Assembly: GCA_016987375.1 (NCBI GenBank)
Contig: PJRA01000549.1
Coordinates: 1-64,000, forward strand
Source: Brachionus koreanus
Lineage: Eukaryota > Rotifera > Eurotatoria > Ploima > Brachionidae
Direction: 5' to 3'
DNA: 64,000 bases
How positions within the stretch are numbered: position 1 is the stretch's first letter; each line of letters opens with the position of its first letter. The notes under the pieces were generated by a model. That model did no database searches. It was not told the DNA's origin and saw only the letters and a program-made list of their open reading frames with translations. The translations under genes and the position numbers were made by a program. Shown piece by piece: positions 12,045-23,051 of the stretch.

Positions 12045-14708
12045 TTAATTTTTTATCAAATCAATGATTTGTTCTGTATTGAGAAATGACGTTGTGGCAA
12101 ATAAAAACTTCATATCTTAAAAAAAAATTGAGATTTATTTGACGTTTTCATTCAAATATACTTTTTTGAGTCGCCATTTTCCTCAAAACTGCTAATTCAG
12201 TGTATGTACATCCACCTAAAAAGTAAATTAACACCCTTTGATTTTGAGGTGAAGTATTTCGCATTGAAAGAGGATACATCGATATTTTTTCATACTCGCC
12301 TGGAAAAAGTTTATTAATCTCATCAAAATTTGATTTAGGCTTTTCATCTAGCATCTTTTTTCGAATTAATGAAAAAAACAGTTTCTGTTTATTATTTATA
12401 TTTATACCTGAGAGATGTATTGGCATAAAACTGGCCGATAATTCCCATTAAAAGCATACGATATGTCAACTGCTTTAGATGTAGACTTTAATTGAATAGG
12501 ATCAATATCCTCAGGAATCTAATCAAATAAAGGTACACAATTTTTTTTAACTAATTCATTTTTACAATATCAAGTCTCTTGGCAATCGTCGAATACTTAG
12601 TTCCTTTCAATCGACTGGTCAATTGCTGGGAAACTTAAATTTTAATAAAATAAAATAAAGAAATTTAAAATCATTTATTTGAAGATATATAAGATTATTT
12701 TTTATATAAAAAAAATAAAAGGTACTTTTAAAAATGTTTTTTGAGTCTTCTCTTTTTAGCGGCAAATTATCAATTAAAATTAGGCCCATTTTTTCTAAAT
12801 TATTTAGCAAAAATATTTTATCAAAGCCAAAATTCTTAAATTAAAATATAATATTTTTCTAAAATTCTTTTAAAATAAAAATAAAAGACTTTACATGTAA
12901 AATTTGTCGACTCAACTGAGTATAATGGTTATGTTGAATTCCTTGATTAGTTTGAGAAAGCAAAATAATCAATCTGATAATTTGATGGAGATCAAACTAG
13001 ATTATCAAATAAATAGAGAAGAAAAAATAAAGGCTAAAGAGCTACTTGTCTATTGATCAATTCTTCAATGTATTCAAAGTTTTTGCTATAATCTCTGTTT
13101 TTCAAAATACTATGCTCAATACTTAAATAAATAGACAGCTCTAAATGAGTTTTTTGATTAATTATCACATCGCAAATATTTAAATCTAAAATTTAAAATT
13201 TAGATTAAATTTATTTATATTTTGTAAGTTTTTTATATATTACGTAAATTAACAGAGTTATTCAATTCGGTGTAATTTTTTAGATCACTTTGAATATAAT
13301 TTTTCATTTCGGTTATTGAACTTATTTCATTTTTTTTCTGATTTTAGTTTAAGTTTAAAATTGATTAAAAAATTTTAAATATTTACTTCTTTAATATTTT
13401 TCAAATTGATTAGAAAATTTTTCAAATGAGAAAATATCTCACTAATATGCATTCCTCTTATATTTTCAAATATCTTATCATTATTAGATAGCTTTACTAC
13501 TTTGCTCTTGATTTCATTAGGTATTTGTTCCATGTAGCCAACATTTAGCTTAAAATGTTCGCTTATTAAACCCTCATATGTTAATGGTGTACAAAATGGG
13601 GTTATATAATCAATGTTTCGATCAATTAATATTAATTGATCAATTTTGTGATTTTCAAACGATTTTATTTCATTCAATTCATTTAAACGCTTAGTTAGTT
13701 CAAAAACAGACTAAAAATATATACACTAAATTTTTCAATGGATGCATTAATTTAAAATAAAACCTTTGCGCAAGAACCATGTAAATGTATTTTTGGAATT
13801 TTTCCAAACCAATTTTGAATATTTATTAAGCTTTTTGCAATGCTATTCAGCCAACTCTGATCACCGTGCTTAAATTGAGCAATTTTAATTTTAAAATTAA
13901 ATAAAAAGGCATAAATTTTTTATCTACCAAAAAATAATTAGTTAAAAAATTCGGATATTCCATAGACAAAACATCGTCATCAATTCGAATCAAATCATTT
14001 TCTAACTCAGTCAATGTTACATACTCATAAATACCTTCTTGTTCAAATAGCAAGTCACATATATAAAGCTAAAATCAACAGATATTTGTTAAACAAAATA
14101 ATATTATTTAGAAATTAATTAGTAAAAATGATAAAAATAATATAAATAATCATTAGGTTTACAAATACTTGAAGTATTTTATTTTAAATTACCTTTCTTG
14201 GTGAGAAAACAACTTTATATGGATATCTAAATTTTATATTCTTCCTTAAGTCATCTTTGATATGTTCACAAACTTTTTGGACATCTTCAGCATAAGGTCT
14301 TATAAAATAAATCCATCTAAAAATTTGAATTTTTTTCAAAAATTTTTCAACTTATCTATTAAGTTTAATTTACTCAACATCTTTTTCATCAGTGTTTTTT
14401 GGTAAAGTATTTTCCAAAAAGAACATCTTTGATACTCCATTCTCCTTAGGAAAAAAAATTTAAAAATTTGATTCATCAAGCTAACAAAAAAAAAACTTTT
14501 AGCGATTTGATTTTGATGGTTTCCTCAATTATTTTTGTCAATTGTTTCAAAAAAACAAGATTTTTAGGACACTTGAACCGAAAATTGGTCTTAAGTATAG
14601 TTATTTTAAAAAAAAGGAAGATAAAACCTCATGTTGATTCAATAAGCGGATTAGACTATCATGAGAAAATTTATTAAAAAAATTAAAATCTATTTCTTTA
14701 GATGTCAT
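12045..14708 (-). CDS. VPS33B: VPS33B, Sec1/Munc18 protein of the CHEVI tethering complex
   Basis: VPS33B is an SM-family protein that pairs with VIPAS39 in late endosome/lysosome and recycling traffic. Fifteen in-phase exons (coding order): 14708-14628, 14589-14497, 14444-14374, 14316-14193, 14068-13928, 13868-13764, 13710-13387, 13337-13244, 13185-13046, 12996-12895, 12834-12726, 12633-12566, 12518-12408, 12354-12162 and 12115-12045. They encode 608 aa (human 617). Family matches include KVVFSPRK, EQEGIYEYVTL, DVLSMEYPNFL, HGDQSWLNSIAKSL, LILIDRNIDYITPF, LTYEGLI, ISYAFNGNYRPV and FLGGCTYTELAVLR. These fit VPS33B better than VPS33A. The last exon gives KFLFATTSFLNTEQIIDLIK, matching the family C-terminus. 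Reading through its 46-nt intron would instead stop early at 12148. Introns are mostly 44-60 nt. Confidence 0.95.
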
Positions 14709-14940
14709 AATAATTAAAAAAAAAATAAAACAAAAAAAATTTAAGTAATTTAAGAAACAATAATATTCTTTAATAAAAATTATTTTAAAATATTTTATTA
14801 TAATTTTAGAAATGTTTTGATAAAAATTTTATAATAGCGAACATTTTGTCTTCAATTAGAAATTGATTGAATTATTCAATTCAATTTGAATATGAAAAAT
14901 ATCAGCATCATATATTTAAAATAGTTAAAATTGAAAAATT

Positions 14941-15381
14941 TTAATCGTCTAAGTATTGATTCAAATAATTGACAACATTTGGTTTCAACAATTTTAATCT
15001 TCGAGTTTTTTGATATTTCTTAAAAATAGATTGAAGAAAAATTAAAAAATGTATTGAGTCCTGTTTAATTGATTTATTCAAATCGTTTGATTTGTCTAAA
15101 ATATTACTAAAAATAAATTCAAACAAGCGAATTATTTTATTTTTATTTAAAAAATAAAATAAATTCTTTTTATCTTCTGGAGTTTCATTTAAAATTGAAC
15201 CGGTTGCGTATTTAGAATTTTCTAAAACTGAATTATCTAAATTTTTATCTATAATTTCATTTTTAATTTCAAAACCAGCATAATCGTAAAGATTTAAAGT
15301 TTCTAGTTTGTGATTAACTAAAAATGAGGTAGCATCTAAATAAAATCCGGTCACAAAGTAGATAAAAAATAAAAATTTCAT
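14941..15381 (-). CDS. Small secreted protein, unrecognised
   Basis: A single-exon 146-aa frame starts at an ATG and is much longer than chance in this base composition. The N-terminus (MKFLFFIYFVTGFYLDATSF) is a clear signal peptide with likely cleavage near residues 16-18. The rest is acidic/Asn-rich followed by a basic, amphipathic C-terminal half. It has no cysteines, one N-glycosylation sequon (NET), and dibasic or tribasic sites (DKK, TRR) where a prohormone convertase could cut. A secreted peptide precursor or lineage-specific secreted protein is possible. I do not recognise a family. It lies 230 bp from VPS33B on the same strand. Confidence 0.6.
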   Translation of the reverse strand: MKFLFFIYFVTGFYLDATSFLVNHKLETLNLYDYAGFEIKNEIIDKNLDNSVLENSKYATGSILNETPEDKKNLFYFLNKNKIIRLFEFIFSNILDKSNDLNKSIKQDSIHFLIFLQSIFKKYQKTRRLKLLKPNVVNYLNQYLDD

Positions 15382-16606
15382 ATTTTAAAAAACAATGTTT
15401 TTTGAAACTTGATTTTAATTAAATATAAATTTTTAAATTTAATTTGTTTTATCTTAAAGAAATCCAACTAAATTGTCTAAATAAAAATTGAATTAAATTT
15501 TTTTTATTTTTTTTATTTAATTATTTAGTAACAAAGAAGAGATTTATTTACTTATCTGATAAAACAAAATTTAGTTTACATTATTAATTTATTAAAATAA
15601 TTAATTTGACAACTTGCAAATCAAACTCCAATTTAAACACTTGCAACAAACATCATTTCAACCATTTTAAAACATTCTTAACTTTAATCGTATACTACAA
15701 AAGTATATTTTAAGCCTTGTATCTACATTTAAATCAATTTTTTTGACTTGAAGCACATAAACTTGAGATTTTTGTTGACTTCTACCTGAATAGTATTATA
15801 ATTTTTTTCTATAACTTTATTCACCGTGATGAATTAATTTTAATTACAAATTATATTAAATACAAATTATTGCAACTTTATTTTTCAGTATTTATAAAAT
15901 AATTTTTATTTTGTTTTCGAATTTTTTCAAATTTTTTAAATAAATAATTCTTGTTAAACAATAAAATTAATATATTAATATAAAGAAAAAAATTTCCTTT
16001 AAATTCATGCGTTCTTTCACATAAATAAACAATAAAATCCTCCATTTATTTTTGATTGAATCCAAATATTTTACTGATTTTGTGATGTTTAAAAAATTCC
16101 ATTTGCGAGAATACCTTTGGAGAAAAAATAATTTTCATAAAAAATATCTAAGTTCATTAAAACATATTAAAAAATTAAAATTTTATATATCTTTATTATT
16201 ATTTAATGTATTTTTAAAAATGCTTTGGCTAACCGCATTTTCAAGCATTCATTTATTAATCAAATCTAAGTCATAATTAGAAAAATGGCATCTAACCTAG
16301 TACTATTAGAACTGCTCAATATTTTTATTTTAATATTGTGCGTCATAAACTTAAATTATTATTTACTTTACACAAAATTAAAATAGTTAAATAAATGAAA
16401 AAGACTCAATGGTTTTTTTATTTTGTTGATATGGCAATAGAAAATAAGTAATTCTTAAATTCTAAGCCTTTCAAAATAACGAAAAGTATTATGTAAATCT
16501 TGCAATTTATAAATTTCTAAAAATTTTCAAAATATTAGGCTTAGATTCTAGTTTAAATATTTTCAAAAGAGATATTTCAAAACAATTTTAAGAGATTGAA
16601 TAAAGA
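15382..16606. other. AT-rich intergenic stretch
   Basis: This lies between the secreted-protein gene (-) and the first PLAC8 gene (+), so it should carry both promoters. No conserved element could be picked out, and the one longer open frame (16052-16276) has no ATG start and is not supported. Confidence 0.5.
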
Positions 16607-16996
16607 ATGTCAAATCGAGATCGGGTCAAAAGTGCCCAGCCAAATATGGAAGTATGGGATTTCGAAAACCACTGGAGTAGAGACATGTCAGATTGTTGTG
16701 TTGATTGTGGTTCATGTTGTTTTGCTTGCTTTTGTCCTATGTGCTTTGTAATTTTTATTTTAAAAAAAAATTGAAAACTTCAAAGTTTGTAAATATAGTT
16801 AGGAAAACTTTTTATGAGAACAAATGAATGTTGTTGCATGTGGTGTATGCCTGGTGGTCTAATGAGTCTGAGATCAAAATTAAGAACTGGATTTAGAATC
16901 CGAGGCAGTTTATGTCACGATTTGATGGCTACTTCATGCTGCCCAATATGTGCTGCTCTTCAAATGAAACATGAACTGGACAAACAAGAACTTTGA
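16607..16996 (+). CDS. PLAC8-family Cys-rich protein, copy A
   Basis: PLAC8/cornifelin-family proteins are about 110 aa, Cys-rich and usually membrane-associated; in different lineages they are linked to cell size, metal transport or calcium flux. Two exons (16607-16747 and 16799-16996, 51-nt phase-0 intron) encode 112 aa, the normal family length. Exon 1 has WDFENHWSRDMSDCCVDCG followed by CFACFCPMC. Exon 2 has ECCCMWCMPGG, LRSKLRTGFRIRGSLCHD and LMATSCCPICAALQMKHEL. The order CCxxC-type cluster, then R-x-K/R-x-G-I/R-x-GS-x-CxD, then CCPxCxxxQ is the family signature. A tandem paralogue follows 410 bp downstream. Confidence 0.9.
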
Positions 16997-17405
16997 TTAC
17001 TAGTTTATTTTAAATCTAAAATAATGAAATTTTGTAATATACTTAATGGAAGATTTTTTATTCATACAGATATTTAAATTTTTTATATATTTTTAATTTT
17101 GGAATAAAAAATATAACATTTTGAATTTCCAAGGTGATTTCTTTTCAATGCAATTAGACATTTTGTTAAAATTAAAAAAAAATTAATCAGGATTAAAATG
17201 TGTGCAATTCTTTATGTTTTGTGATTGTCGTGATTTCATGACTATTTTTTAATCTGAAAATCACGTTATTTTTCCTAATCTTGGTAAAATAAACCTATAA
17301 GGAAAATGAGCCACAATGAACATCTTTCAGAATCGAGTGACTAATAACCAGAAAAAGCTTATTTGGAATAATTTTTTCATTTGAATTGATATTATTAACT
17401 AAATA

Positions 17406-17837
17406 ATGAAAAATCATCCTGGACAAGTCGTGGTAACAGACGCAGAAAACGGTAATCTTCTCTTGTTTGATAAAATTTAAATAATTTTAATTTCAAGTTT
17501 GGAATTATGAAAATCAATGGGCTTATAGTTTATGTGGCTGCTGCTCTAATTTGAAAATATGCTGCATTGCTCATTTTTGTCTACCTTGCTTCACCTGTTC
17601 AATTTTTAAACGAACTGATGAATTTTTGTGTACGCCATTCTTTCTACCTGCATCATTGATTTCTCTTCGCTCAAAATTAAGAACTGCATTTAGAATTAAA
17701 GGTATTTAGTATTTTAGAAAAATTTTAATTAACATATTTCAAAAGGCTCAATTTGTGGGGATTCATTGGCAGCAATTTTTTGCCCAATATGTACTGCAAT
17801 TCAATTGTTTAATGAATTAGAAAATCAAGGACTTTAA
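17406..17837 (+). CDS. PLAC8-family Cys-rich protein, copy B
   Basis: This tandem paralogue of the preceding gene has three in-phase exons (17406-17451, 17498-17701 and 17746-17837) encoding 113 aa. It shares WNYENQWAYSLCGCCSN, SLRSKLRTAFRIKGSICGDS and FCPICTAIQLFNELENQ with copy A. The middle Cys cluster is weaker: where copy A reads ECCCMWC, this copy reads EFLCTPFF. The two copies have different intron counts; an intron splits the RIKG/SICGD junction here but not in A. Divergence suggests an old duplication and possibly different metal or lipid preferences. Confidence 0.88.
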
Positions 17838-17947
17838 TTTGAATTTTTTCAAATGTTTACTTTATTTTTTAGAATTTACTTTTAGAAAACATAAAATACT
17901 TAAAATAAATTTAAATTTAAAAAATGTTATTAAAAATAAAAGACGAT

Positions 17948-18160
17948 TCATGAAAGCCATTCTATACAAAAACACAAATTGTTAATGCACATTAAGCAAA
18001 CTGTGCATGCCCAAATCTTTTCCATTGATTCTCTCCAGCCTTGTCCTCTTTGTAAAATTTGAGGTGCTTCATGCTGATCCACAATATAAATTATTTTATC
18101 ATTGATTTCTAAAGTAGTCATTTCTTCATTTTCTTTAAAATTTATTTTATTTGTTTCCAT
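17948..18160 (-). CDS. Short protein with Cys-rich hydrophobic C-terminus
   Basis: A single-exon 70-aa frame with an ATG start. The N-terminal two thirds are charged and the C-terminus reads WACTVCLMCINNLCFCIEWL. Five cysteines in a hydrophobic stretch look like a palmitoylated or tail-anchored membrane module and are loosely like CYSTM-type tails. It is only 110 bp from the end of PLAC8 copy B, tail to tail. The length alone could arise by chance, so it needs transcript support. Confidence 0.4.
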   Translation of the reverse strand: METNKINFKENEEMTTLEINDKIIYIVDQHEAPQILQRGQGWRESMEKIWACTVCLMCINNLCFCIEWLS

Positions 18161-18666
18161 TTCTAAATATTTTCATCTGAAAAATAAAAATAAAGAGTTT
18201 GCAAAACCAAAAAATTTATAATTACACCGATGACTCATTTAAAGAATATTTAACTTTCAAAATTAATTAATAAAATGAATATAAAACAAAATTATTCAAC
18301 TTTTAAAATTTATCATCCAAACTCATTGTTGTAAAGCATTCAAATGCACCAACATTGCGAAATGATTTGAAAATAATTTTAATTATGAATAAGACACAAA
18401 TATATTTTTATACAATTTTAGTTGTTTGACAAATTTTTTGAATACTTATTAATTAGAAATAAAGGACAATTTTTATTTAATTAATCTGATAAAATAAATT
18501 TATTTAGAAAATTATATCAAAATAAAAAATATTAAAAATAATGAAATAAAATTTATTTTCTGTTTCAAATAATTAACATTGTTTTTTTGTTTAAAATCAT
18601 TTTTAAAATTGCTCAATAATTTCTTGTGTCCAATTTTACTATCATTCACTGATGTATCTTAGAAGA

Positions 18667-20544
18667 TCATTTTTTTTTCAATGTATTTAAATTAAATAAA
18701 TTAAGAAATTTACTTAATAAAACAGTTCGTTTTTTTTCTGGATAAATTTTTTGATATTTTCTAGATGTTTTAGCTGAAAATTCTTGAATGTCTTTTAGTC
18801 TCAAACTTGAATTACAAGCTCCCAATTGATTTTCAATCTCAAATTCAATCAGGCTGTTCATTGTCAAATTCTTTCAAAAATAAAAAAATTTCAACCTAAT
18901 TTTAAAAATCATTTTTTTTACCTTTAAAAAAATTGATGTAAAAAATAAACTGTCATTTTTTTCTGAACTTGTATATTGATCAAAGATATTTGAGCTGTTT
19001 TTCATTTTTCTATCAATAATCCAATTTATTTTAGGTTTCGGTCGTCCACTAAATTCCAAATTAAATTTTAAAGTTTTGTTTTTATCTTTCAAGTGCGATA
19101 TATCCAAATAAAAATGATTAATTGACGGAGCAACTTTAAAAAAAAATCTCTAATTTTGCTTTAAAGAAAAAAACTGAAAATATTACATAAAATTCTCAAA
19201 CTAAATGTTCTACTAATCGATGGATTCACACCATTGTCGGCAATGCATTCATAGTCTTTGATTGAATGTCTCGAAATATTTCTTAGAATCAAAAATTTTT
19301 CAGCTAAAATAAAAGAAAACAATTATTTTGAATTATTTAATTCATTTAATAAATTAGTAAAAAATTATTAGAAAACTGATAAATTTATTTAGTATTCTTA
19401 ATCTGATTTTAAAAAAATATCTTCTATAAAAAGTTAATCAATTCTGGTGATCAATTGATTGAAAATTCTTGAACATGCCAAAAAATTAACTTTTTTATTG
19501 ATCTTCATTTTAAAAATGAAAAAATTATCGTTGTTTTTTAGAATCTTTTTAGAGAAAAAATCTTTTGAATGTCTCTGAATTACAGTACTCATTTTTACAA
19601 ACTTTTTATCTTTAAAAAAGTGAACCGGTTTAGACCCATTATAATTACGATTAAGAAGATCAACTTAATATATTTTTGTCAAATCGAAGGAGTCATTCAA
19701 AAGGTATCATCCTCCCCTTTTATTTTATTATCACTGAAAAATTATAAAAAATTTTGGTTCACATAGTCGGGTTCATCTGATCTCAAAGAAACAATTTTAA
19801 GAAGTAATAAGAAATCGACAACATTTTTCACAGATTACCATTAAAATATTTTATTTAATCATTGAAAATATTATTTCTTTAAGATAATACAAAAGTTTTA
19901 ACTTATAATGTTATTTTAAAAATATGTTGCAACAATATACAACATTTTTTTGCATTTTGTACAAATATTTACTTGTAATAAAGTATTCATTTTTGGCAAA
20001 CCATTTAATAGTTGGTTCTGGTTTACCAAATGCATCACAAACTAATTCAACATCGTTTCCTTCGATAACATTGATGTCCATTGATGAGTTTGCCTCATTT
20101 TTTATATAAGGTGGGACTAAATTAAATTTGGGTTTTAAAATACATATAACTAATTTAAAATTATTAAAGACTACCTAGTATTGTGAGATTAATATAACTT
20201 GAATGCATTGTGTCTTTTTGACACACATAAACACCTTCATCAATCAACTTCAATTTTTCAATAGTCAAATATATCCAGCATCCTGATCCATATTTATATT
20301 CAGTTTTGTCACATTCGCTTTCAATTTTAAATTCTTGTCGATTTGTCATCACTATATCACCAATGCTTATTACCTCACTTTGATCAGATTTCATCCAAAT
20401 AAACTTGTGTCCACTCTCTACAAAACATGGCATTCTGACTTTTTGATAAAGTTTTGCACTCAAACTTGTTTTAAAATGATGTTCATTTGGATTACATGCA
20501 ATGATACCGAAAAGAACAATTAAAATATATTTCTTTTTGATCAT
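18667..20544 (-). CDS. Secreted three-immunoglobulin-domain protein (lachesin/IgLON-like)
   Basis: Five in-phase exons: 20544-20175, 20116-19973, 19303-19187, 19133-18922 and 18870-18667, giving 348 aa. The first carries a signal peptide (MIKKKYILIVLFGIIAC) and a V-type Ig domain (Cys in RMPCFVE, W in KFIWMK, and DEGVYVCQKD). The next two form an I-set domain with GNDVELVCDAFGKPEPTIKW and KDYECIADNGVNPS, typical of lachesin, DIP and IgLON adhesion proteins. A third, degenerate Ig domain (FSGRPKPKINWIID, then SLIEFEIENQLGACNSSLRL) follows. The C-terminus is basic with no transmembrane helix or GPI signal, so a soluble ligand or adhesion factor is likely. Intron 2 is about 670 bp, unusually long for this window. 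Confidence 0.85.
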
Positions 20545-21780
20545 ATTGACTTAAGTATTTAAGCACCCATTTCTAAAGCTAAAAATTAAAAGTGAAATAG
20601 ACAATATTTAAGATCAATAAAAATTCGCGAGGCCAATCTTTATCGATTTTCCCAAAAAAATAAAATAAATAAAAAGACTTTAAATGTAAACATAAATCCG
20701 GTTATATTTAAATATATTTAATTAAATATTCATTTGATTAAATGAGCAGAAAATATAAGTTGATTTAAATAAGTTCAAAGTTAACCGTGAAATTTCGAAG
20801 CTTGAAATTAAAAAATCCATAATTAAAATTGATTTTTGTAGATAAATTCTTAATAAATAATTAAATAAAAAAGACTCATTTATTGCTGTTGTTGTTTTTA
20901 TTTTGTTTGAGAAATAAAACAATTGAATTCCCGTTACACAGCCTTTCACTATTTGCATTGATTGCATGCTGATTTTTCCTATTCTTGATTTAAATTTGAC
21001 TTGATTTTTTTATTCATCTTTTATCTTTAAAATAATGAATTCTAATTAACACAACTAGCCTGAATTTGATTTAACAAAAAATTAATAAATTCCGCTCCCT
21101 ATTCCTTTTCTTAAAGTTAGCCGTGTTCTTTGGACAAAGTCGTTCGAGGCAAATTATTGACTTATTATTTATTGAAAATTTCAAGCACTATTCAGTTTCA
21201 TTTAGAAAAAAAAATCAATTTTTTCCTAATTCAATTGCTTTATTGTGCACCAAAGCAATTAGATTATTTGTATAAGTCAAGTACTTATTTATAAAATATC
21301 ATTAGCTTGATTAAAATTTTTTTCAAACGAATTTTCAAAATAAAATTCTTTTTCTAGATGGACTTAGGAATTTAAAACTTAAACATGGAATAGAAAATAA
21401 CAATTAATCTAATCATTTTATTTTAGGTACTTTAGTCAATAAAAAACAATATAATTAGAATAATAAAGTCTTATTAGTAAAAATATATATAAATATATTA
21501 ATCTAAAGAAATTCATTAATATTCCAAAATTTTAATCCTGTCTGAAAAAAAACCGACGGAATAAATAAACCATATGATAACCAATTTGCTTTGAAACTAT
21601 TTATCAAATTAGCGCAGTCGGTACCGGATTACAATGACGTTTAATTAATTCACCAAGTCTATATTTAATAAGCTATTTAAATAAATTTATTCTAATGCTT
21701 TTTAAAAATAAAAATTATTTGAAAAAAAAAAATTTCAAATCATCTATAAATTTGAAAAATTAAAATTAAAAAAATAAAAA
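20545..21780. other. AT-rich intergenic stretch
   Basis: Upstream flank of the Ig gene and 3' flank of the EF-hand gene. A minus-strand open frame (20722-20967) is within chance length and shows no family resemblance. Confidence 0.5.
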
Positions 21781-22992
21781 CTACAAAGCAGCTTTGAGTT
21801 CATCAAAGCTTAGAGTTCCATCATGATTAGTATCTAATGAGTTAAAATAAGCTCTTAGATCAGATTCAGTGATTAATTTTTCAGTTCCACCATTAAGGTC
21901 ATTTGCAGTGTTCTTAGCTTGACTCATAGAAATAAGATTGGAAGTATCAGCTGTTGTAATTTGTCCCAAACCAGTGCCCGATCTGGTAAAATTAGTTGAA
22001 ACTCCTTTATTGTTTAAAAATGATCTATAATCAGTTAATCCAGCTTTTTCTAAATCTACTAATCTTAGTGACTCTACATCACCCTCTAATTCTGGTAAAC
22101 CAACTTGAACATGACTGTTTGAATTTAAAACTTCTTCTGGAGCTCCCAATTTAGAGGCGGCTTGTCTAAAGTCTTCATATCTTAATAAATCAGAACCAAA
22201 TCTTCTTGAGTATTCTTCTGGATCTGCTTGTTGAGTACCTAGATTTTTAAAAGAACGATGAACTTCAACTTCAGGTGCATCCCATTGAATAACCACATTT
22301 TTTGGATTTGGCAAGACGCATTCTTGTTCAGCTTTTTGATAAATAACTCTCCTTTTTTGAGATTTAAATGGTAGCCATTTTTCCAAGAAAATATTTTGTG
22401 GTTTTGAAGGAATTGGTGGTAATCTCTCAACAACTACTTTTCTTGCTGGTGGTGGAATAACTTTACCAGGTATTTGAACAACTTTTTCTGATACTGGCTC
22501 TGGAACTCGTGGTGGTTGCTCTCTGAGAATTAAAGGAGCAGGAGTAGTTGGCCTTGGAGGAGCTTGGCGAACAACTAGAGGTGGAGCAGGAGCAATTTGT
22601 CTGCTAGGCAATTGTTTGACAATAATATCTCCTGGTTTAGGAGCTTTTGGTGGCTCTAAAAATCTGACTGACAAATCTTGTTGGTAGCGAATTTTTTCAC
22701 TAGGCTTCTTTCTAATCACTTCTGGATTTGGATCACTGTTTAATCTGTATTGATCCAAAGAAATTGGAGGCAAAAAGGTACAGTTTCGCTCAGTCGAAAT
22801 GCGAACAGGAGATGGAGGAGAAAAAACTTGACGGCTTGGTTGTCTTTCGGGTAGTGCAGCTTCACTTACAGTCTGATATGCAACAGGATCATCAGCTAGA
22901 TTTGCTTTTCTCAAGGCGCTATCGACAACCATATCTAGATCTTTGTAGCCGCTTAAGCTATTCAAACTTTCTTTTCCAGTTCTTGACACCAT
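21781..22992 (-). CDS. Intronless Pro-rich protein with C-terminal EF-hand
   Basis: A single-exon 403-aa frame with an ATG start. Residues about 1-100 are charged and low-complexity. Residues about 110-200 are dense in Pro (KAPKPGDIIVKQLP, RQAPPRPTTPAPLILREQ and PGKVIPPPARKVVVERLPP). Then comes a conserved-looking block PKPQNIFLEKWLPFKSQKRR and a patch containing NVVIQWDAPEVEVHRSFKNL. The end holds one canonical EF-hand loop, DTNHDGTLSFDE (about 387-398), with all calcium ligands. The Pro-rich VVVERLPPxPxKPQ / EKWLPF repeats recall membrane-skeleton or cytoskeletal scaffold proteins of protists, but I cannot name the family. The gene is distinctly richer in G+C than its surroundings and has a good TATA box, suggesting high expression. 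Calcium-regulated structural protein is a guess. Confidence 0.8.
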   Translation of the reverse strand: MVSRTGKESLNSLSGYKDLDMVVDSALRKANLADDPVAYQTVSEAALPERQPSRQVFSPPSPVRISTERNCTFLPPISLDQYRLNSDPNPEVIRKKPSEKIRYQQDLSVRFLEPPKAPKPGDIIVKQLPSRQIAPAPPLVVRQAPPRPTTPAPLILREQPPRVPEPVSEKVVQIPGKVIPPPARKVVVERLPPIPSKPQNIFLEKWLPFKSQKRRVIYQKAEQECVLPNPKNVVIQWDAPEVEVHRSFKNLGTQQADPEEYSRRFGSDLLRYEDFRQAASKLGAPEEVLNSNSHVQVGLPELEGDVESLRLVDLEKAGLTDYRSFLNNKGVSTNFTRSGTGLGQITTADTSNLISMSQAKNTANDLNGGTEKLITESDLRAYFNSLDTNHDGTLSFDELKAAL

Positions 22993-23043
22993 AATGCGCT
23001 CAATTAAATTTTTCTATTTTGCCAATAAATGATTTTTATAAAG

Positions 23044-23051
23044 TTTATATA
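23044..23051 (-). promoter_or_regulatory. TATA box of the EF-hand gene
   Basis: TATATAAA on the minus strand lies 52 nt before the ATG at 22992. A start site about 25-30 nt downstream would leave a 5' UTR of about 25 nt. The spacing and match to TATAWAAA are good, although such strings are frequent in AT-rich DNA. Confidence 0.5.

Noticed and set aside
16052..16276. 74-codon plus-strand frame
   Set aside because: No ATG start, Lys/Phe/Leu composition typical of translated AT-rich noise.
20722..20967. 81-codon minus-strand frame upstream of the Ig gene
   Set aside because: A handful of such lengths are expected by chance, and there is no recognisable feature.
22728..22994. Plus-strand frame antisense to the EF-hand gene
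   Set aside because: Shadow of the G+C-richer coding sequence on the other strand.
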